A DNA stretch of 64,000 nucleotides from Symbiopectobacterium purcellii (GCF_019797845.1 NZ_CP081864.1:1364001-1428000), one strand, 5' to 3'; counted from the stretch's first letter, positions 10,702 to 22,171 are shown. Made by a program: numbers and translations. Notes: a model not told the origin generated them from the sequence alone.

Positions 10702-11573
10702 TGTCTATTCTGATTGATAAGCACACTAAAGTGATTTGCCAGGGATTCACCGGCAGCCAAGGCACCTTCCACTCTGAGCAAGCACTCGCTTACGGTACGC
10801 AATTGGTGGGCGGCGTGACGCCCGGTAAAGGCGGCACAGAGCATTTAGGGTTACCGGTATTCAATACCGTGCGCGAAGCGGTAACCGCGACCGGCGCAAC
10901 GGCTTCGGTGATCTATGTTCCGGCACCGTTTTGCAAAGACTCGATTCTGGAAGCGATTGATGCGGGGATTGAACTGGTCATCTGTATCACTGAGGGCATC
11001 CCGACGCTGGATATGCTGACCGTGAAGGTGAAGCTGGAACAGAGCGGCGTGCGAATGATTGGGCCCAACTGCCCGGGCGTTATCACCCCCGGAGAGTGCA
11101 AGATTGGCATTATGCCCGGCCATATTCACAAACCGGGCAAGGTGGGGATCGTTTCTCGTTCAGGAACGCTGACCTATGAAGCGGTAAAGCAGACCACGGA
11201 CACCGGGCTGGGTCAGTCAAGCTGTGTCGGAATTGGTGGTGACCCGATTCCGGGCTCCAACTTTATCGATATTTTGGCGTTGTTCGAACAGGATCCGCAA
11301 ACCGAGGCCATCGTGATGATTGGTGAAATCGGTGGTACGGCGGAAGAGGAAGCAGCAGCCTATATCAAAGCGCATGTCACCAAACCGGTGGTCGGGTACA
11401 TTGCCGGTGTAACAGCGCCGAAGGGCAAGCGTATGGGCCATGCCGGTGCCATCATTGCAGGCGGTAAAGGCACAGCGGATGATAAATTCGCGGCACTGGA
11501 AGCGGCTGGCGTGAAAACGGTGCGCAGCCTGGCGGATATCGGCGATGCCGTGAAAGCGGTGCTGGCGCGTTAG
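10701..11573 (+). CDS. sucD: Succinyl-CoA synthetase alpha subunit
   Basis: Alpha subunit carrying the phosphohistidine intermediate. It has 290 residues. [14 protein letters not shown] is the CoA-binding Rossmann segment, and the active-site histidine lies in [15 protein letters not shown] near residue 246. Last gene of the sdh-suc operon, followed 37 bp later by a strong terminator. Confidence 0.98.
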   Translation: MSILIDKHTKVICQGFTGSQGTFHSEQALAYGTQLVGGVTPGKGGTEHLGLPVFNTVREAVTATGATASVIYVPAPFCKDSILEAIDAGIELVICITEGIPTLDMLTVKVKLEQSGVRMIGPNCPGVITPGECKIGIMPGHIHKPGKVGIVSRSGTLTYEAVKQTTDTGLGQSSCVGIGGDPIPGSNFIDILALFEQDPQTEAIVMIGEIGGTAEEEAAAYIKAHVTKPVVGYIAGVTAPKGKRMGHAGAIIAGGKGTADDKFAALEAAGVKTVRSLADIGDAVKAVLAR

Positions 11574-11640
11574 TTCCTCGCCATAAACGCGTTCTGTAAG
11601 TACAGCAAAAAGGGCCATCTTTGGATGGCCCTTTTTTATT
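11574..11640 (+). ncRNA. Possible SdhX-type 3'-UTR small RNA
   Basis: In E. coli the 3' UTR after sucD is processed to the small RNA SdhX (RybD). Here the same position has a short single-stranded leader (GCGTTCTGTAAGTACAGC) followed by a terminator hairpin. The layout fits, but homology is from memory of the family and has not been aligned. Confidence 0.35.
11611..11637 (+). terminator. Rho-independent terminator of sdh-suc operon
   Basis: GGGCCATC (11612-11619), a TTTG loop and GATGGCCC (11624-11631) are followed by six T residues. A-residues upstream extend the stem with the T-run. Confidence 0.9.
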
Positions 11641-12286
11641 GTCGGTACAGTAATAAAAGATGAAAACAAAAAATAATTAGGAACCGTTATTAATCTAACA
11701 CTCAATATATTAACTATAGCAACATTAAATTAACAATTTAAACAATGTGGTTATCATTAAATCATCTACGCTTGATAGTGCGATAAATTAACTCTGGGCG
11801 AGTAAGTCAAAAATTGGTTTGCTAATTGATACCGTTGTTACGTTTATTTCTACATTTGATTAACAAATAATCGCATGGAGAAAACCTGGTAAACCTGAAA
11901 TTAACATCCGGGGCGCTATTTGCGTCAGATCAAAATCTTAGGCTGGCTATAAATAGGGAAATGCGCTTAAATTGCGCCACATCAATTTTCACTAAAGGTG
12001 CGCCGGAAGGGGAAAGTTGATTTGAAACCAAAAACACAATCTGTGTCACGTAAAAACCTATTTATTGTAGGGGATTACAGGCGTAATATAGCCGCTACCC
12101 TGTTTGTGGTATCGTTTTAAGCTATTTTTAACGTGTTTTCTTTGGCGTGTTATTGGTTTAACGGTGAACTCTCGCTGTTTATAAAAGCCGGTTCTGAAGC
12201 AATTTTCTGTTGTGTTCTTTTTGGGTGTTTAGCGGCTTGTTGGCATTGACAAGCTAAAACCTTCCTGCGAGGAGCAAGGAGTCAAG
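11641..12286. promoter_or_regulatory. Upstream region of cydA
   Basis: This is 646 bp of AT-rich DNA without a supportable gene. cydAB promoters must lie here because sucD is closed by a terminator. In E. coli cydAB is controlled by ArcA and FNR from a long upstream region; I see no site good enough to name. GCGAGGAGCAAGGAG just before 12287 supplies the ribosome binding site. Confidence 0.6.
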
Positions 12287-13855
12287 ATGTTTGATATAGT
12301 CGAACTGTCACGTTTACAGTTTGCCTTAACCGCAATGTACCATTTCCTTTTCGTACCATTAACGCTGGGGATGGCGTTTTTGTTGGCGATCATGGAAACG
12401 GTCTACGTGCTAACGGGCAAACAAATCTACAAGGATATGACCAAGTTCTGGGGCAAGTTGTTTGGTATCAACTTTGCACTGGGCGTGGCTACCGGACTGA
12501 CCATGGAATTCCAGTTCGGTACTAACTGGTCCTATTTCTCCCACTATGTCGGGGACATTTTCGGCGCGCCGTTGGCGATCGAAGGCCTGATGGCGTTCTT
12601 CCTCGAATCAACGTTTGTTGGCTTGTTCTTCTTTGGCTGGGATCGCCTGGGCAAAGTGCAACACATGGCAGTGACCTGGTTGGTGGCGCTGGGGTCTAAC
12701 TTCTCCGCGCTGTGGATTCTGGTCGCAAACGGCTGGATGCAAAACCCCATCGCTTCCGAATTCAATTTCGAAACCATGCGTATGGAAATGGTGAGCTTCT
12801 CACAACTGGTGTTGAACCCGGTTGCGCAGGTGAAGTTCGTTCATACCGTCGCTGCAGGTTACACCACCGGTGCCATGTTCATTTTGGGCATCAGTGCTTA
12901 CTATCTGCTTAAGGGCCGTGATTTGGCCTTTGCCAAACGCTCATTTGCCATTGCTGCCAGCTTCGGCACCGCTGCTGTGCTGTCAGTTATCGTACTGGGT
13001 GATGAATCCGGTTATGAAATGGGCGACGTACAAAGAACCAAACTGGCCGCGATTGAAGCTGAGTGGGAAACCCAACCGGCACCGGCCAGCTTTACGCTGT
13101 TCGCCATTCCCAATCAGGAGAGAATGGAGAACCAATTCGCCGTGCGTATTCCGTTTATGCTGGGGCTTATTGCCACGCGTTCGACGGACGGTGTGGTGCT
13201 GGGGCTGCGTGAACTGATGGATGGTCATCAAGTGCGTATCCGTAACGGCATGAAAGCGTATGAGTTGCTGGAAAAGCTGCGCGCAGGTAATACCGATCCT
13301 GCAGTGCGTGAAGCCTTTAACCAATCCAAACAGGATCTGGGTTACGGCATGCTGCTCAAACGTTACACCGCAGACGTTGCTAATGCGACTGAAGCGCAAA
13401 TTCAGCAGGCGACCAAGGACTCTATTCCTCGCGTTGCACCGCTCTACTTCTCATTCCGCATCATGGTGGCCTGTGGCGTGCTGATGCTGCTGATTATCGG
13501 CTTGTCGTTCTGGAGTGTTATCAGAAACCGCATCGGTAAAAACAAACTGCTGCTTCGTGCTGCCCTGTTCGGTATTCCGTTACCGTGGATTGCGATTGAA
13601 GCCGGTTGGTTTGTTGCTGAATACGGTCGTCAACCGTGGGCTATCGGTGAGGTGCTGCCAACGGCGGTGGCGAACTCTTCGCTGACAGCTGGCGACATCC
13701 TGCTATCAATGGGCTTGATCTGCGGTTTGTATACGCTGTTCCTGGTTGCCGAAATGTATCTGATGTTCAAATTCGCGCGCCTCGGTCCAAGCAGCCTGAA
13801 AACAGGGCGTTACCACTTTGAACAGCCGTTGACGCTGGCTCAGGACGCACGGTAA
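12287..13855 (+). CDS. cydA: Cytochrome bd-I ubiquinol oxidase subunit I
   Basis: Quinol-oxidising subunit of the high-affinity bd oxidase in the inner membrane; it carries haems b558, b595 and d. It has 522 residues, exactly as E. coli. His19 in AMYHFLF is a haem ligand; [10 protein letters not shown] has the b558-ligand histidine. The long Q-loop (after [12 protein letters not shown]) places it with the long-Q-loop family. Conserved [13 protein letters not shown] lies near the C-terminus. Confidence 0.98.
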   Translation: MFDIVELSRLQFALTAMYHFLFVPLTLGMAFLLAIMETVYVLTGKQIYKDMTKFWGKLFGINFALGVATGLTMEFQFGTNWSYFSHYVGDIFGAPLAIEGLMAFFLESTFVGLFFFGWDRLGKVQHMAVTWLVALGSNFSALWILVANGWMQNPIASEFNFETMRMEMVSFSQLVLNPVAQVKFVHTVAAGYTTGAMFILGISAYYLLKGRDLAFAKRSFAIAASFGTAAVLSVIVLGDESGYEMGDVQRTKLAAIEAEWETQPAPASFTLFAIPNQERMENQFAVRIPFMLGLIATRSTDGVVLGLRELMDGHQVRIRNGMKAYELLEKLRAGNTDPAVREAFNQSKQDLGYGMLLKRYTADVANATEAQIQQATKDSIPRVAPLYFSFRIMVACGVLMLLIIGLSFWSVIRNRIGKNKLLLRAALFGIPLPWIAIEAGWFVAEYGRQPWAIGEVLPTAVANSSLTAGDILLSMGLICGLYTLFLVAEMYLMFKFARLGPSSLKTGRYHFEQPLTLAQDAR

Positions 13856-13868
13856 ACAGGAGTCCACT

Positions 13869-15008
13869 ATGTTTGAATATGAAGTTTTACGTTTTATCTG
13901 GTGGCTGTTGATTGGCGTGCTGATGATCGGTTTCGCCATCACTGACGGCTTTGATATGGGCGTTGGCGTACTGGTCCGCGTGATGGGGCGTAATGATGTA
14001 GAACGCCGTATCATGATCAACAGTATCGCTCCGCACTGGGAGGGTAACCAGGTGTGGCTTATCACCGCGGGCGGAGCGCTGTTTGCTGCCTGGCCGATGG
14101 TGTATGCCGCCGCGTTCTCCGGTTTCTATATTGCGATGATTCTGGTGCTGGCCTCCTTGTTCTTCCGTCCGATCGGTTTTGACTACCGCTCTAAGCTCGA
14201 AGACGCGCGCTGGCGCAACATGTGGGACTGGGGCATCTTCATCGGTAGCTTTGTGCCGCCGGTGGTCATTGGTGTGGCGTTCGGTAACCTGTTGCAGGGC
14301 GTGCCGTTCCATATCGATGCCAGTGCGCGCTTGTTCTACACCGGTAGCTTTTTCCAACTGCTCAACCCGTTTGGCCTGTTGGCAGGCGTTGTCAGCTTGA
14401 CCATGATCCTGGCACAAGGGGCTACCTACCTGATGATGCGCACCAACGGCGATTTGTATGTGCGTTCGAAAGGTGCTGCTCAGTTGTCGGCGTTGGTGAT
14501 GATGGTGACGTTTGCGTTGGCTGGCGTGTGGGTGATTTACGGTATTGATGGTTTTACCATTACCTCTGTGCTGGACAAGGCGGCTGAGTCTAATCCGCTG
14601 CACAAAGAAGTGGCGCATCAGGCCGGTGCCTGGTTGGCTAACTTCACGGCGCATCCAGTGCTGTGGGCGATCCCGATGTTGGGTGTGGTATTGCCGCTGC
14701 TGACCATCGCCACGGCGCGTGCGAACAAGGGCGGTCTGGCCTTCCTGTTCAGTTCGCTGACTATCGCCTGCGTTATCCTGACCGCTGGCGTTGCCATGTT
14801 CCCGTTTGTGATGCCTTCCATCACACAACCGAACGTGAGCCTGACCATGTGGGATGCCACCTCCAGCCTGTACACGCTGAAAGTGATGACGATCGTCGCG
14901 ATTATTTTTGTACCCATCGTGCTCTCCTATACCGCATGGTGTTACTACAAAATGTTCGGCCGCATCACCAAAGAGCATATTGAACAGAACACCCACTCTC
15001 TGTACTAA
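13869..15008 (+). CDS. cydB: Cytochrome bd-I ubiquinol oxidase subunit II
   Basis: Second large subunit of bd oxidase, 379 residues, with eight to nine predicted membrane helices. WWLLIGVLMIGFAITDGFDMG and APHWEGNQVWLI are family signatures. It lies 13 bp after cydA, with AACAGGAG as ribosome binding site, and 15 bp before cydX. Confidence 0.98.
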   Translation: MFEYEVLRFIWWLLIGVLMIGFAITDGFDMGVGVLVRVMGRNDVERRIMINSIAPHWEGNQVWLITAGGALFAAWPMVYAAAFSGFYIAMILVLASLFFRPIGFDYRSKLEDARWRNMWDWGIFIGSFVPPVVIGVAFGNLLQGVPFHIDASARLFYTGSFFQLLNPFGLLAGVVSLTMILAQGATYLMMRTNGDLYVRSKGAAQLSALVMMVTFALAGVWVIYGIDGFTITSVLDKAAESNPLHKEVAHQAGAWLANFTAHPVLWAIPMLGVVLPLLTIATARANKGGLAFLFSSLTIACVILTAGVAMFPFVMPSITQPNVSLTMWDATSSLYTLKVMTIVAIIFVPIVLSYTAWCYYKMFGRITKEHIEQNTHSLY

Positions 15009-15023
15009 GTAAGGAGCTTAATG

Positions 15024-15146
15024 ATGTGGTATTTTGCCTGGATACTCGGAACGCTTCTTGCTTGCTCGCTGGGGATTATTACCGCTCTGGCGTTAGAGCA
15101 GAGTGAAGCAACGAAAGCGAAAGCGGCAGAAGATAACGCGCAATGA
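15024..15146 (+). CDS. cydX: Cytochrome bd-I small subunit CydX
   Basis: Single-helix protein of 40 residues needed for bd oxidase assembly and activity. The sequence MWYFAWILGTLLACSLG and the following helix match E. coli CydX (37 residues); the C-terminal tail is Lys/Ala/Glu-rich. AAGGAG precedes it; an ATG three bases upstream (15021) could add one Met. Its TGA overlaps the ybgE ATG as ATGA. Confidence 0.93.
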   Translation: MWYFAWILGTLLACSLGIITALALEQSEATKAKAAEDNAQ

Positions 15147-15436
15147 GCAGTCTGGTTGATAAACTCTACCAACTGATGGACAAGGGCCCTCTACGGGCTC
15201 TTGCCCTGCTCATGGCGTTGCTGATGGCGGGCTGTGTGATGTGGGACCCGACACGCTTTGCGGCGCGCACCAGCGCGTTGGAAGTGTGGCAAGGCCCGTT
15301 GCTGGTATGGGCCGTTTGTACCGGAGTGATCTACGGGGTAGGGTTCCGCCAACAGCGCCTGCTGTGGCGCGTAATTTTTGCGCCTTTTCCTGCCTTTGTG
15401 ATCCTGCTCGCAGGGCTTATTTACTTCTTTCGCTAG
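15143..15436 (+). CDS. ybgE: Cyd operon protein YbgE
   Basis: Small inner-membrane protein of 97 residues with three hydrophobic segments, always found after cydABX in enterobacteria; its biochemical role is not established. It overlaps cydX by four bases. The stop codon TAG is part of the CTAG target at which the downstream insertion sequence entered, so the protein is complete despite the insertion. Confidence 0.9.
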   Translation: MSSLVDKLYQLMDKGPLRALALLMALLMAGCVMWDPTRFAARTSALEVWQGPLLVWAVCTGVIYGVGFRQQRLLWRVIFAPFPAFVILLAGLIYFFR

Positions 15437-16281
15437 GGCCTGTTGACAATCATCGCCAAGAACCTGTTTTTTTGTAAAAGAATCTGTTTACATTCTGTCT
15501 TTTTTGGAAAAGCAGAATGCCAAGATTGATGCTCAGTGATGACCAATACGAACGGATTAGCCCGTTTTTGCCGGGAAAGGATTCGGATCCGGGACGAACA
15601 GCAGCAGATAATCGGCTTTTTGTCGAAGCGGTTTTATGGATCGCCCGAACTGGAAGCCCATGGAGAGATTTACCACCCGATTTCGGACTCTGGAACAGTG
15701 TGTACAAACGCTTTGCCAGATGGTCACGGGCAGAAATATGGCATTCCGTTTTTGCTGAACTTGCGGGCGATGCCGATTTCGAGGAAATCTTCATCGACAG
15801 CACTATCGTACGGGTTCATCAGCATGCAGCGGGCGCTCCCAAAAAAACGGTGACCAGTCGATTGGTCGTTCTCGCGGGGGATTGACAACCAAGATTCACG
15901 CTCTGGTTGATGGGCTGGGCATGCTTGCCCGTTTTAGTTTGACTGGTGGTCAAAAGAGCGACACCAGAGAAGCATTGCCTTTACTTGGTGAATTGAAACC
16001 TTCAAGCTTGGCTGCAGACAAAGCCTACGATACGAATGTGATTCTACAATATCTGGAGTCGGTAGGCATTCAGGCTGTCATCCCCAGCAAAGAGAATCGC
16101 CGTGAGCAACGCCCACTGGACAAACATCTTTACGCTTCACGCAATTTGATCGAACGTTTCTTTTGCCGTATCAAGCAATTTCGACGCGTAGCTACACGCT
16201 TCGACAAACTCTCAAAACGCTTCGCATCATTCGTTGCGCTCGCTGCTGCATTCGTCTGGCTGTGTTAATTGTCAACAGCCC
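15437..16281 (+). mobile_element. IS5-family (IS427-type) insertion sequence
   Basis: An 845-bp element with 14-bp terminal inverted repeats that match at 13 of 14 positions (GGCCTGTTGACAAT on the left; the right end reads GGGCTGTTGACAAT on the other strand). It is flanked by CTAG at 15433-15436 and 16282-16285, consistent with a 4-bp target duplication (a TA duplication with slightly longer ends is also possible). It separates ybgE from ybgC and so could uncouple the tol genes from cyd transcription. Confidence 0.92.
15517..16268 (+). CDS. IS5-family transposase made by -1 frameshift
   Basis: The DDE transposase is split over two overlapping frames. The first frame (from MPRLMLSDDQYERI) ends in VVLAGD; the second carries GLTTKIHALVDG to the end. 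An A7 run at 15841-15847 within CCC AAA AAA ACG allows a -1 slip that joins AAGAPKK to NGDQSIGRSRGG, giving about 250 residues. Catalytic candidates are D in FIDSTIVRVHQ, D in AADKAYD and E in NLIERFFCRIKQ. Programmed frameshifting is established for this IS group; here it is inferred from the frames, and the copy looks intact. Confidence 0.88.
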
Positions 16282-16285
16282 CTAG

Positions 16286-16432
16286 TATCTACCCTAAATA
16301 ATTCGAGTTGTAGGACAAAGCGTTCGCGTTTTGAACAGCGCAAGCGAGCGAATCTCGGTGAACTTACTTAGGTAAGTGATTCTGGTGAGTGAGCGTAGCC
16401 AACGCCCCTACAGCTTGAAGTATGACGGGTAT
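16286..16432 (+). repeat. MITE-like dispersed repeat, copy A
   Basis: About 147 bp. It begins TATCTACCCTAAATAATTCG and ends GCTTGAAGTATGACGGGTAT. The two ends form imperfect inverted repeats. Copies B (26414) and C (39219, opposite orientation) share the ends but differ in the middle. It starts immediately after the insertion-sequence target duplication and lies upstream of ybgC. It encodes nothing. A known class of enterobacterial intergenic repeat is likely; the name is not certain. Confidence 0.8.
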
Positions 16433-16560
16433 GTTCTATTCCGTTTGGTTATGGGTTGCAGCCAACCCATAATTATTTTATTTCCCTCTAAGCAACCCAT
16501 TCCAAACCTCATTTCTCTTGCGTATAGTAGCGGTGTTTCGTTGTATTACCGGGATGTAGA

Positions 16561-17645
<1,085 letters not shown>

Positions 17646-17657
17646 TCAGGAGGCAGC

Positions 17658-18080
17658 ATGGCTCGTTCACGTGGTCGCCGGGATCTAAAATCCGAAATTA
17701 ACATCGTTCCATTGCTGGACGTGTTGTTGGTGTTGTTGCTGATTTTCATGGCAACGGCACCGATCATCACGCAGAGCGTGGAAGTGGATTTGCCTGATGC
17801 GACAGATTCTAAAACCGTTTCCAGCAACGATAATCCACCGGTGATCGTTGAAGTGTCTGGTGTCGGTCAGTACAGCCTGGTGATTGAGCAAAAGCGGATG
17901 GAACAACTTCCCGCAGAGCAGATTGTGGCGGAAGCCCAGGCGCGTATGGCTGAGAACCCCAAGTCGGTGTTTCTGATCGGCGGTGCGAAAGACGTGCCTT
18001 ATGATGAGATCATCAAAGCGCTGAACTTGCTGCGCCAGGCTGGGGTCAAATCAGTAGGTCTGATGACTCAGCCTATATAA
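17658..18080 (+). CDS. tolR: Tol-Pal system protein TolR
   Basis: ExbD-family partner of TolQ, 140 residues. One N-terminal membrane helix (VPLLDVLLVLLLIFMATAP) carries the conserved aspartate used for proton translocation; the rest is periplasmic. AGGAGGCAGC precedes the ATG. Twelve bases separate it from tolQ. Confidence 0.97.
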   Translation: MARSRGRRDLKSEINIVPLLDVLLVLLLIFMATAPIITQSVEVDLPDATDSKTVSSNDNPPVIVEVSGVGQYSLVIEQKRMEQLPAEQIVAEAQARMAENPKSVFLIGGAKDVPYDEIIKALNLLRQAGVKSVGLMTQPI

Positions 18081-18157
18081 TCAATGCGTTGCAGTCAAAG
18101 CATGATGTTTTTTCTGGCAATCGTTTATTACGGCAACACAGTATTTGGGAACCGCTT

Positions 18158-19342
18158 GTGCTAAAGGCCACCGAAAAACCTGATAAGTTGAAACGCGCCA
18201 TTATTGTCTCGGCCGTTTTGCACATCATACTGATTGCTATGCTGGTGTGGAGCTCATTCAATTCCACCATGGATGCCAGTGGCGGTGGTGGCGGTGGCTC
18301 TGCCATCGATGCGGTGATGGTTGATCCCAATGCCGTCGTTGAACAGTACAACCGCCAGCAACAGCAACAAAGTGATGCAAAACGCGCGGAACAGTTGCGT
18401 AAAAAGCAGGCTGAACAGCAGGCTGATGAGTTACAGCAAAAGCAGGCTGCCGAGCAACAGCGCTTGAAAGAGCTTGAAAAAGAGCGTCTTCAAGCGCAAG
18501 AGGACGCCAAGCAGCAGGCGCAAAAGCAGGCTGAGCAGCGTAAACAGTCGGAAGCCGCTGCCGCGAAGGCCAAAGAACAGCAACAGCAGGCGGAAGCCGC
18601 TGCCGCGAAAGCGAAAGCCGAAGCGGAACAACAGGCCAAAGCTGCCGCTGACGCGAAGAAAAAAGCTGAAGAAGAAGTGAAGAAACAAGCAGCCGCTGCT
18701 GCTGCCGCGAAAAAGCAGGCGGAAGAAGAAGCCAAGGCCAAAGCGGTAGCGGATGCGAAAGCCAAAGCGGATGCAGAAGCTAAGGCGAAAGCAGAAGCCG
18801 ATGCTAAAGCGAAGGCTGCAGAAGCGAAGGCGGAAGCCGATGCCAAGGCCAAAGCGGAAGCTGATGCCAAAGCGAAAGCGGCGGCTGATGCGAAAGCCGC
18901 AGCAGATGCAAAAGCCAAGGCGGCGGCGGATAAAAAAGCTGCCGCCGAGGCTGCCGCACAGTCTGATTCCGTTGACGATCTGCTCGGTGGTTTGGCGTCG
19001 TCGAAAAACGCGCCTAAATCAGGTGGCGGTGCGCCAGCCGGTGCTGGCACGGCGAAAAAGAGCGGTGCCTCAGGGGCCGCGCTAGACAGTTATGGCGGTC
19101 AGGTGCGTGCGGCGATCCAGAGCAAATTCTATGACTGGCAGCTTTATCGGGGTAAAACCTGTACATTGCGCATCAAACTGGCACCGGATGGTCTGCTCGT
19201 TTCCGTTGAAGCGGAAAGTGGCGATCAGGCACTGTGTCAGGCAGCGATTGCCGCAGCCAAGCAGGCAAGAATACCGAAGCCGCCAAGCACGGATGTGTAT
19301 GAAGCTTTCAAAAACGCACCGATTGATTTCAAACCGCAATAA
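18158..19342 (+). CDS. tolA: Cell-envelope integrity protein TolA
   Basis: Spans the periplasm from TolQR to TolB-Pal and is a colicin/phage co-receptor in relatives. I take the GTG at 18158 (LKATEKPDKLKRAII, 394 residues), because it aligns with the start of E. coli TolA; an in-frame TTG at 18089 would add 23 residues unlike TolA. Order: membrane helix (AIIVSAVLHIILIAMLVWSSF region, residues about 13-33), Gly-rich hinge GGGGGG, about 230 residues of Ala/Lys/Glu/Gln-rich helix with AKAKAEADAK repeats, and the globular C-terminal domain with GKTCTLRIKLAPDG and IPKPPS. The long helix is compositionally repetitive and may vary between strains. Confidence 0.95.
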   Translation: MLKATEKPDKLKRAIIVSAVLHIILIAMLVWSSFNSTMDASGGGGGGSAIDAVMVDPNAVVEQYNRQQQQQSDAKRAEQLRKKQAEQQADELQQKQAAEQQRLKELEKERLQAQEDAKQQAQKQAEQRKQSEAAAAKAKEQQQQAEAAAAKAKAEAEQQAKAAADAKKKAEEEVKKQAAAAAAAKKQAEEEAKAKAVADAKAKADAEAKAKAEADAKAKAAEAKAEADAKAKAEADAKAKAAADAKAAADAKAKAAADKKAAAEAAAQSDSVDDLLGGLASSKNAPKSGGGAPAGAGTAKKSGASGAALDSYGGQVRAAIQSKFYDWQLYRGKTCTLRIKLAPDGLLVSVEAESGDQALCQAAIAAAKQARIPKPPSTDVYEAFKNAPIDFKPQ

Positions 19343-19493
19343 TCGGGGCGCGCAGTACGATGCTAACGGTGCCACATGGCACCTTTAGGACAAGGATGAT
19401 AGCACCACCCACGGGTATTGTGTTTTGGTGATACCGGTTTGTTAAAATTCTGCTAATTTATCCGAGGCGATACCTCTGGATAAGGGAGATGAA

Positions 19494-20786
19494 ATGAAGC
19501 AGGCATGTAAAGTTGCACTAGGTTTTTTAATGCTGTGGGTCACAGCGCTGCACGCCGAAGTGCGTATCGAGATTACCCAAGGGGTTGACTCGGCACGTCC
19601 TATCGCTGTGGTTCCGTTCAAGTGGGCTGGCGGTGGCGCAGCGCCGGAAGATATTGGTGGTATCGTTGGTGCGGATTTGCGCAACAGCGGTAAATTCAAT
19701 CCGATCGATCCCAGCCGTATGCCGCAGCAGCCGGGTTCTGCCTCGGAAGTCACCCCTGCTGCCTGGACGGCGCTGGGTATCGATTCCGTTATCGTCGGTC
19801 AGGTTCAGCCCGGTGCAGACGGCAGCTACGTGATCTCTTACCAATTGGTTGATACCTCGGGTAATCCGGGCAGCGTATTGGCGCAAAACCAGTTCAAGGT
19901 CACTAAACAATGGCTGCGTTATGCCGCGCATACCGCCAGTGATGAAGTGTTCCAGAAATTAACTGGTATCAAAGGGGCTTTCCGTACCCGTATCGCCTAT
20001 GTGGTGCAGACCAACGGTGGTCAGTTCCCTTACGAACTGCGCGTCTCTGACTACGATGGCTACAACCAGTTTGTGGTGCACCGTTCTCCGGAACCGCTGA
20101 TGTCACCAGCCTGGTCGCCGGATGGCAGCAAAGTGGCATACGTTACCTTTGAAAGCGGCCGTTCTGCGCTGGTGATTCAAACCTTGGCCAACGGTGCAAT
20201 CCGTCAGGTTGCGTCCTTCCCGCGTCACAACGGTGCTCCGGCGTTTTCCCCGGATGGCAGCAAACTGGCCTTTGCGCTGTCCAAAAGCGGCAGTCTGAAC
20301 CTGTATGTCATGGACATCGGTTCCGGTCAGATCCGTCAAGTGACGGATGGTCGCAGCAACAATACTGAGCCAACCTGGTTCCCCGACAGCCAGACTTTGG
20401 CATATACTTCGGATCAGGCTGGACGTCCACAAGTCTACAAAATTAATGTCAATGGCGGAGCCCCGCAGCGCATCACCTGGGAAGGGGCGCAGAATCAGGA
20501 CTCAGAAGTCAGTGACGATGGCAAAATGTTAGTGATGGTGAGTTCCAACGGTGGTGCTCAGCATATTGCTACACAAGATCTAGTGACGGGGGCCGTTCAA
20601 GTCATTACGGGCACCTATCTGGACGAAACGCCGAGTATCGCACCGAACGGCACGATGGTGATTTACAGCTCTAAACAAGGGCTGGGCTCAGTGCTGCAAC
20701 TGGTGTCTACTGACGGACGTTTCAAAGCGCGTCTTCCGGCAACTGATGGACAGGTTAAATTCCCTGCCTGGTCGCCGTATTTATAA
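19494..20786 (+). CDS. tolB: Tol-Pal system beta-propeller protein TolB
   Basis: Periplasmic partner of Pal and TolA, 430 residues as in E. coli. The signal peptide ends near residue 21 ([12 protein letters not shown]). An N-terminal mixed domain is followed by a six-bladed propeller with repeated SPDGSK-type turns ([40 protein letters not shown]). A 151-bp gap after tolA suggests a separate promoter, as in E. coli. Confidence 0.98.
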   Translation: MKQACKVALGFLMLWVTALHAEVRIEITQGVDSARPIAVVPFKWAGGGAAPEDIGGIVGADLRNSGKFNPIDPSRMPQQPGSASEVTPAAWTALGIDSVIVGQVQPGADGSYVISYQLVDTSGNPGSVLAQNQFKVTKQWLRYAAHTASDEVFQKLTGIKGAFRTRIAYVVQTNGGQFPYELRVSDYDGYNQFVVHRSPEPLMSPAWSPDGSKVAYVTFESGRSALVIQTLANGAIRQVASFPRHNGAPAFSPDGSKLAFALSKSGSLNLYVMDIGSGQIRQVTDGRSNNTEPTWFPDSQTLAYTSDQAGRPQVYKINVNGGAPQRITWEGAQNQDSEVSDDGKMLVMVSSNGGAQHIATQDLVTGAVQVITGTYLDETPSIAPNGTMVIYSSKQGLGSVLQLVSTDGRFKARLPATDGQVKFPAWSPYL

Positions 20787-20817
20787 ACATAAATAATTTT
20801 TTCAAAGGACATAAGAG

Positions 20818-21324
20818 ATGCAATTCAATAAAGTACTGAAAGGCCTGATGTTGGCTCTGCCGGTGCTGGCTATCGCCGCATGTAGTTCACACAAGAAAGA
20901 CGGCAATGACCAGTCTACCGTTGGCACTGCAGGCAGCGGTTATGAAAACGGCAATATGTCTTCTTCTGAGCAGGCTCGCCTGCAAATGCAAGAACTGCAA
21001 CGTAACAACATCGTATACTTCGATCTGGACAAGTACGATATCCGTTCTGACTTCGCTCAGATGCTGGACGCGCACGCTTCCTTCCTGCGCAGCAACCCGT
21101 CCTACAAAGTGACTATCGAAGGTCATGCGGATGAACGCGGTACGCCGGAATACAACATCGCCCTGGGTGAACGTCGCGCTAACGCGGTTCAGATGTACCT
21201 GCAAGGCAAAGGTGTTTCTTCCGATCAGATCTCTATCGTTTCTTACGGTAAAGAGAAACCAGCGGTTCTGGGTCATGACGAAGCAGCATGGTCCAAAAAC
21301 CGTCGTGCGGTCCTGGTATACTAA
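20818..21324 (+). CDS. pal: Peptidoglycan-associated lipoprotein Pal
   Basis: Outer-membrane lipoprotein, 168 residues, that binds peptidoglycan and TolB. The lipobox is LAIAAC with the lipidated Cys at residue 22. The OmpA-like domain has the peptidoglycan-binding region [16 protein letters not shown] and GERRANAV. It lies 31 bp after tolB, with AAAGGAC as ribosome binding site. Confidence 0.98.
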   Translation: MQFNKVLKGLMLALPVLAIAACSSHKKDGNDQSTVGTAGSGYENGNMSSSEQARLQMQELQRNNIVYFDLDKYDIRSDFAQMLDAHASFLRSNPSYKVTIEGHADERGTPEYNIALGERRANAVQMYLQGKGVSSDQISIVSYGKEKPAVLGHDEAAWSKNRRAVLVY

Positions 21325-21333
21325 GAGCATTGC

Positions 21334-22125
21334 ATGAACAGTAACTTCAGACGTCATCTCGTGGGTCTGTCGTTATTGGTTGGCGTAGCGGTCCCTTGGG
21401 CCGCTACTGCCCAAGCGCCAATCAGTAATGTCGGCTCTGGCTCGGTGGAAGACCGTGTCACCCAAATGGAGCGTATTTCCAACGCTCACAGCCAGCTTTT
21501 AACGCAACTTCAGCAGCAGCTTTCTGATACGCAGCGCGATATTGACAGTTTGCGCGGGCAGATTCAGGAAAATCAGTATCAGTTGAATCAGGTTGTTGAA
21601 CGCCAGAAGCAAATCTATCAGCAAATGGATAGCATGGGCTCCTCGTCGTCAACGCCGTCGGCGTCTTCTGCGCCAGCAACGGATACGGGTGCCTCCACCG
21701 CCAACCCCGCCAGCAATGGTGCGGGCGCGGCGGCTGCACCGGCCAGTACCGGTGACGCTAACAGCGACTACAACGCTGCTGCGGCATTGGTGCTAGAGAA
21801 AAAACAGTACGATCAGGCTATTGCCGCTTTTCAGGCATTTATCAAAAAATATCCTGATTCAACTTACCAGCCAAATGCCAACTATTGGCTGGGCCAGTTG
21901 AACTACAACAAAGGTAAGAAAGACGACGCCGCTTACTATTTTGCGAACGTGGTCAAGAATTACCCCAAATCCCCCAAAAGCGCCGAAGCCTTACTTAAGG
22001 TTGGGGTGATCATGCAGGAAAAGGGGCAGACGGATAAAGCGAAGGCTGTCTACCAGCAGGTCATCAAGCAGTATCCCAACACCGAAAGCGCCAAGCAGGC
22101 ACAAAAGCGGCTGACTGGGCTTTAA
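21334..22125 (+). CDS. cpoB: Cell division coordinator CpoB
   Basis: Periplasmic protein (also called YbgF) that links the Tol system with peptidoglycan synthesis by PBP1B. It has 263 residues: a signal peptide ending near AQA, a coiled-coil trimerisation segment (about residues 35-95), a Ser/Ala-rich linker and three tetratricopeptide-like repeats in the C-terminal 120 residues (DYNAAAALVLEKKQYDQAI onward). Last gene of the tol-pal cluster, nine bases after pal. Confidence 0.95.
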   Translation: MNSNFRRHLVGLSLLVGVAVPWAATAQAPISNVGSGSVEDRVTQMERISNAHSQLLTQLQQQLSDTQRDIDSLRGQIQENQYQLNQVVERQKQIYQQMDSMGSSSSTPSASSAPATDTGASTANPASNGAGAAAAPASTGDANSDYNAAAALVLEKKQYDQAIAAFQAFIKKYPDSTYQPNANYWLGQLNYNKGKKDDAAYYFANVVKNYPKSPKSAEALLKVGVIMQEKGQTDKAKAVYQQVIKQYPNTESAKQAQKRLTGL

Positions 22126-22136
22126 CCCCTTTCCAG

Positions 22137-22171
22137 GCACAAAAATTGCGCGCCATGAGCGATTTTTGTGC
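22137..22171 (+). terminator. Terminator-like hairpin after cpoB
   Basis: GCACAAAAAT (22137-22146) pairs with ATTTTTGTGC (22162-22171). It lies 12 bp after cpoB. The T-run is inside the stem rather than after it, so it may be a bidirectional or weak terminator. Confidence 0.6.

Noticed and set aside
12019..12033. FNR-like sequence TTGATTTGAAACCAA upstream of cydA
   Set aside because: Only the left half matches well; the right half fits 3 of 5 bases, so I do not call it.
18490..19050. Minus-strand Ala/Ser-rich frame opposite tolA
   Set aside because: It is the complement of the Ala/Lys-rich helical repeats and has no independent support.
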